NCBI GenBank assembly: GCA_003135035.1
Contig: PLDE01000278.1
Span: forward strand, 1 to 5,202
Source of the DNA: Candidatus Dormiibacterota bacterium
GTDB lineage: Bacteria > Chloroflexota > Dormibacteria > Aeolococcales > Bog-877
Reading direction: 5' to 3'
Length of the DNA stretch: 5,202 bases
Shown here: positions 4,552 to 5,202 of the stretch, piece by piece
Position numbering within the stretch: the first letter of the stretch is position 1
Layout: each line of letters opens with the position of its first letter
Notes under the pieces: model-generated
Told to the model about the DNA's origin: nothing
Databases searched by the model: none
The model's input: the letters and a program-made list of their open reading frames with translations, nothing else
Program-made: the position numbers and the translations under genes

Positions 4552-5202
4552 AGGTTCTCTCGGTCACTCTCCAGGGCTTCGGCGCGCTCAGCGGCCGCTT
4601 CGAGTTCAACTCCGACATGACCATCGTGGGCGGTCCCAACGAGTCCGGCAAGAGCACCTTGCACACCGCTCTGCGGGTCGCCCTCTGCGGCGTCGACCTG
4701 CCTGCTCGAGGACGGATGCTCAAGGAGACGGGAGAGGTGCTCCGCCACTTCCGGCCCTGGCGAGGGGGATCCTTTCAGGTGGAGGCCGAGGTGGAGTTGG
4801 ATGGTGGCAAATATCGCTTCGTTCGCGATCTCGATCATCCCGACAGCGCCCAAGTGTTCGACCTGATCAAGGGGGGCGAGGTCACCGACCGCTTCCGCCG
4901 CGGACGCACCGTCGACATCTCGGTCGGCCTGGGGATGAGCCGCGAAGCCTTCCTGGCCGTCTCCACGGTGGCTCAGGACCAGATCCTCAGCCTCACCGGC
5001 GCCGCCCTCCAGGAGGACCTGCAACGAGCCAGCGCCACCTCCGGCGGTGACAGTACCGCCCGGGCCGCCATCGAGCGTCTGGACCACTGGCGCCAGGACA
5101 ATCTCCGGGGCGATCGCACCACCACCAAGCCCCTGGATAAGAACAAGCTTCCCAAGGAGCTTGAGCAAGCCCAGATCCAGCTGAGCAAGGCGCTCGAGGT
5201 GC
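4548..5202 (+). CDS. SbcC/Rad50/YhaN-like ATPase, N-terminal part (cut by window end)
   Basis: The first 218 codons of a large SMC-like ATPase, open to the right edge. It would clamp DNA and drive the phosphoesterase encoded immediately upstream. It starts with the family's strand-and-turn (KVLSVTLQGFGALSG). The Walker A follows at 29-36 (GPNESGKS; the GPNE-GKS form is typical of the Rad50/SbcC/YhaN group). Next is a beta-rich insertion with a WRGGSF and FVRDLD region (about 71-95). The Q-loop lies in STVAQDQIL (139-147; Gln142 or Gln144). From about 170 the sequence becomes charged and helical with heptad-like Leu spacing (LPKELEQAQIQLSKALE), the start of the long coiled coil. The signature motif, Walker B and any zinc hook lie beyond the window. 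The start is TTG, set by a strong ribosome binding site. It is 3'-truncated only by the window edge, with no sign of a frameshift. SbcC proper versus YhaN type cannot be settled from this part. Confidence 0.88.
   Translation, partial: MKVLSVTLQGFGALSGRFEFNSDMTIVGGPNESGKSTLHTALRVALCGVDLPARGRMLKETGEVLRHFRPWRGGSFQVEAEVELDGGKYRFVRDLDHPDSAQVFDLIKGGEVTDRFRRGRTVDISVGLGMSREAFLAVSTVAQDQILSLTGAALQEDLQRASATSGGDSTARAAIERLDHWRQDNLRGDRTTTKPLDKNKLPKELEQAQIQLSKALEV

Noticed and set aside
4314..5168. Long - strand open frame (284 codons) antisense to the phosphoesterase end and the SbcC/YhaN-like gene
   Set aside because: The + strand carries the Walker A, Q-loop and a strong ribosome binding site; the antisense product is Gly/Ala/Pro-rich with no domain.
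1..5202. Mobile elements, tRNA or rRNA genes, integrase or attachment sites
   Set aside because: No transposase or integrase motif, no terminal inverted repeats and no tRNA-like cloverleaf were seen on either strand.

Overview
The window is high-GC bacterial DNA. Its coding frames are mostly C/G-ending and it uses several GTG and TTG starts. One secreted protein ends in a membrane anchor with a degenerate sortase-like motif. Together these suggest a Gram-positive-type lineage such as an actinobacterium or a neighbouring uncultured phylum (Dormibacterota or Chloroflexota are possible). The sequence alone does not settle this, and no rRNA or other phylogenetic marker is present.

Layout. (1) Bases 1-267 carry no convincing gene, but they contain a good sigma70-type promoter (140-168) for a two-gene + strand unit. 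(2) Bases 268-1396 encode two exported proteins only one base apart. The first is small, with a signal peptide and a Pro/Thr/Ser-rich tail. The second is a four-cysteine surface protein with a C-terminal membrane anchor, and its extracellular domain loosely resembles TasA/CalY (camelysin) biofilm-fibre proteins. (3) A GC-rich inverted repeat near 1403-1420 separates this unit from a convergent - strand operon. (4) That operon (3352 down to 1434) encodes a small unrecognised protein, an ABC ATPase and an ABC-2 family permease. Both junctions overlap by exactly eight bases, which implies translational coupling. The ATPase lacks the normal H-switch histidine. (5) A short divergent control region (about 3353-3415) holds three ACGTG motifs about two helical turns apart and a -10 element seven bases from the inferred GTG start of the small gene. 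(6) On the + strand follow a complete SbcD/Mre11/YhaO-like metallophosphoesterase and the start of an SbcC/Rad50/YhaN-like ATPase that runs off the right end.

How they work together. The two + strand genes at the right very probably form an SbcCD-type DNA end-processing complex. The - strand genes form an exporter of unknown substrate. Genes 268-1396 look like a cell-surface pair. The modules are ordinary in family. The least explained items are the small lead gene of the ABC operon, the altered nucleotide-switch residues of its ATPase, and the divergent control region.
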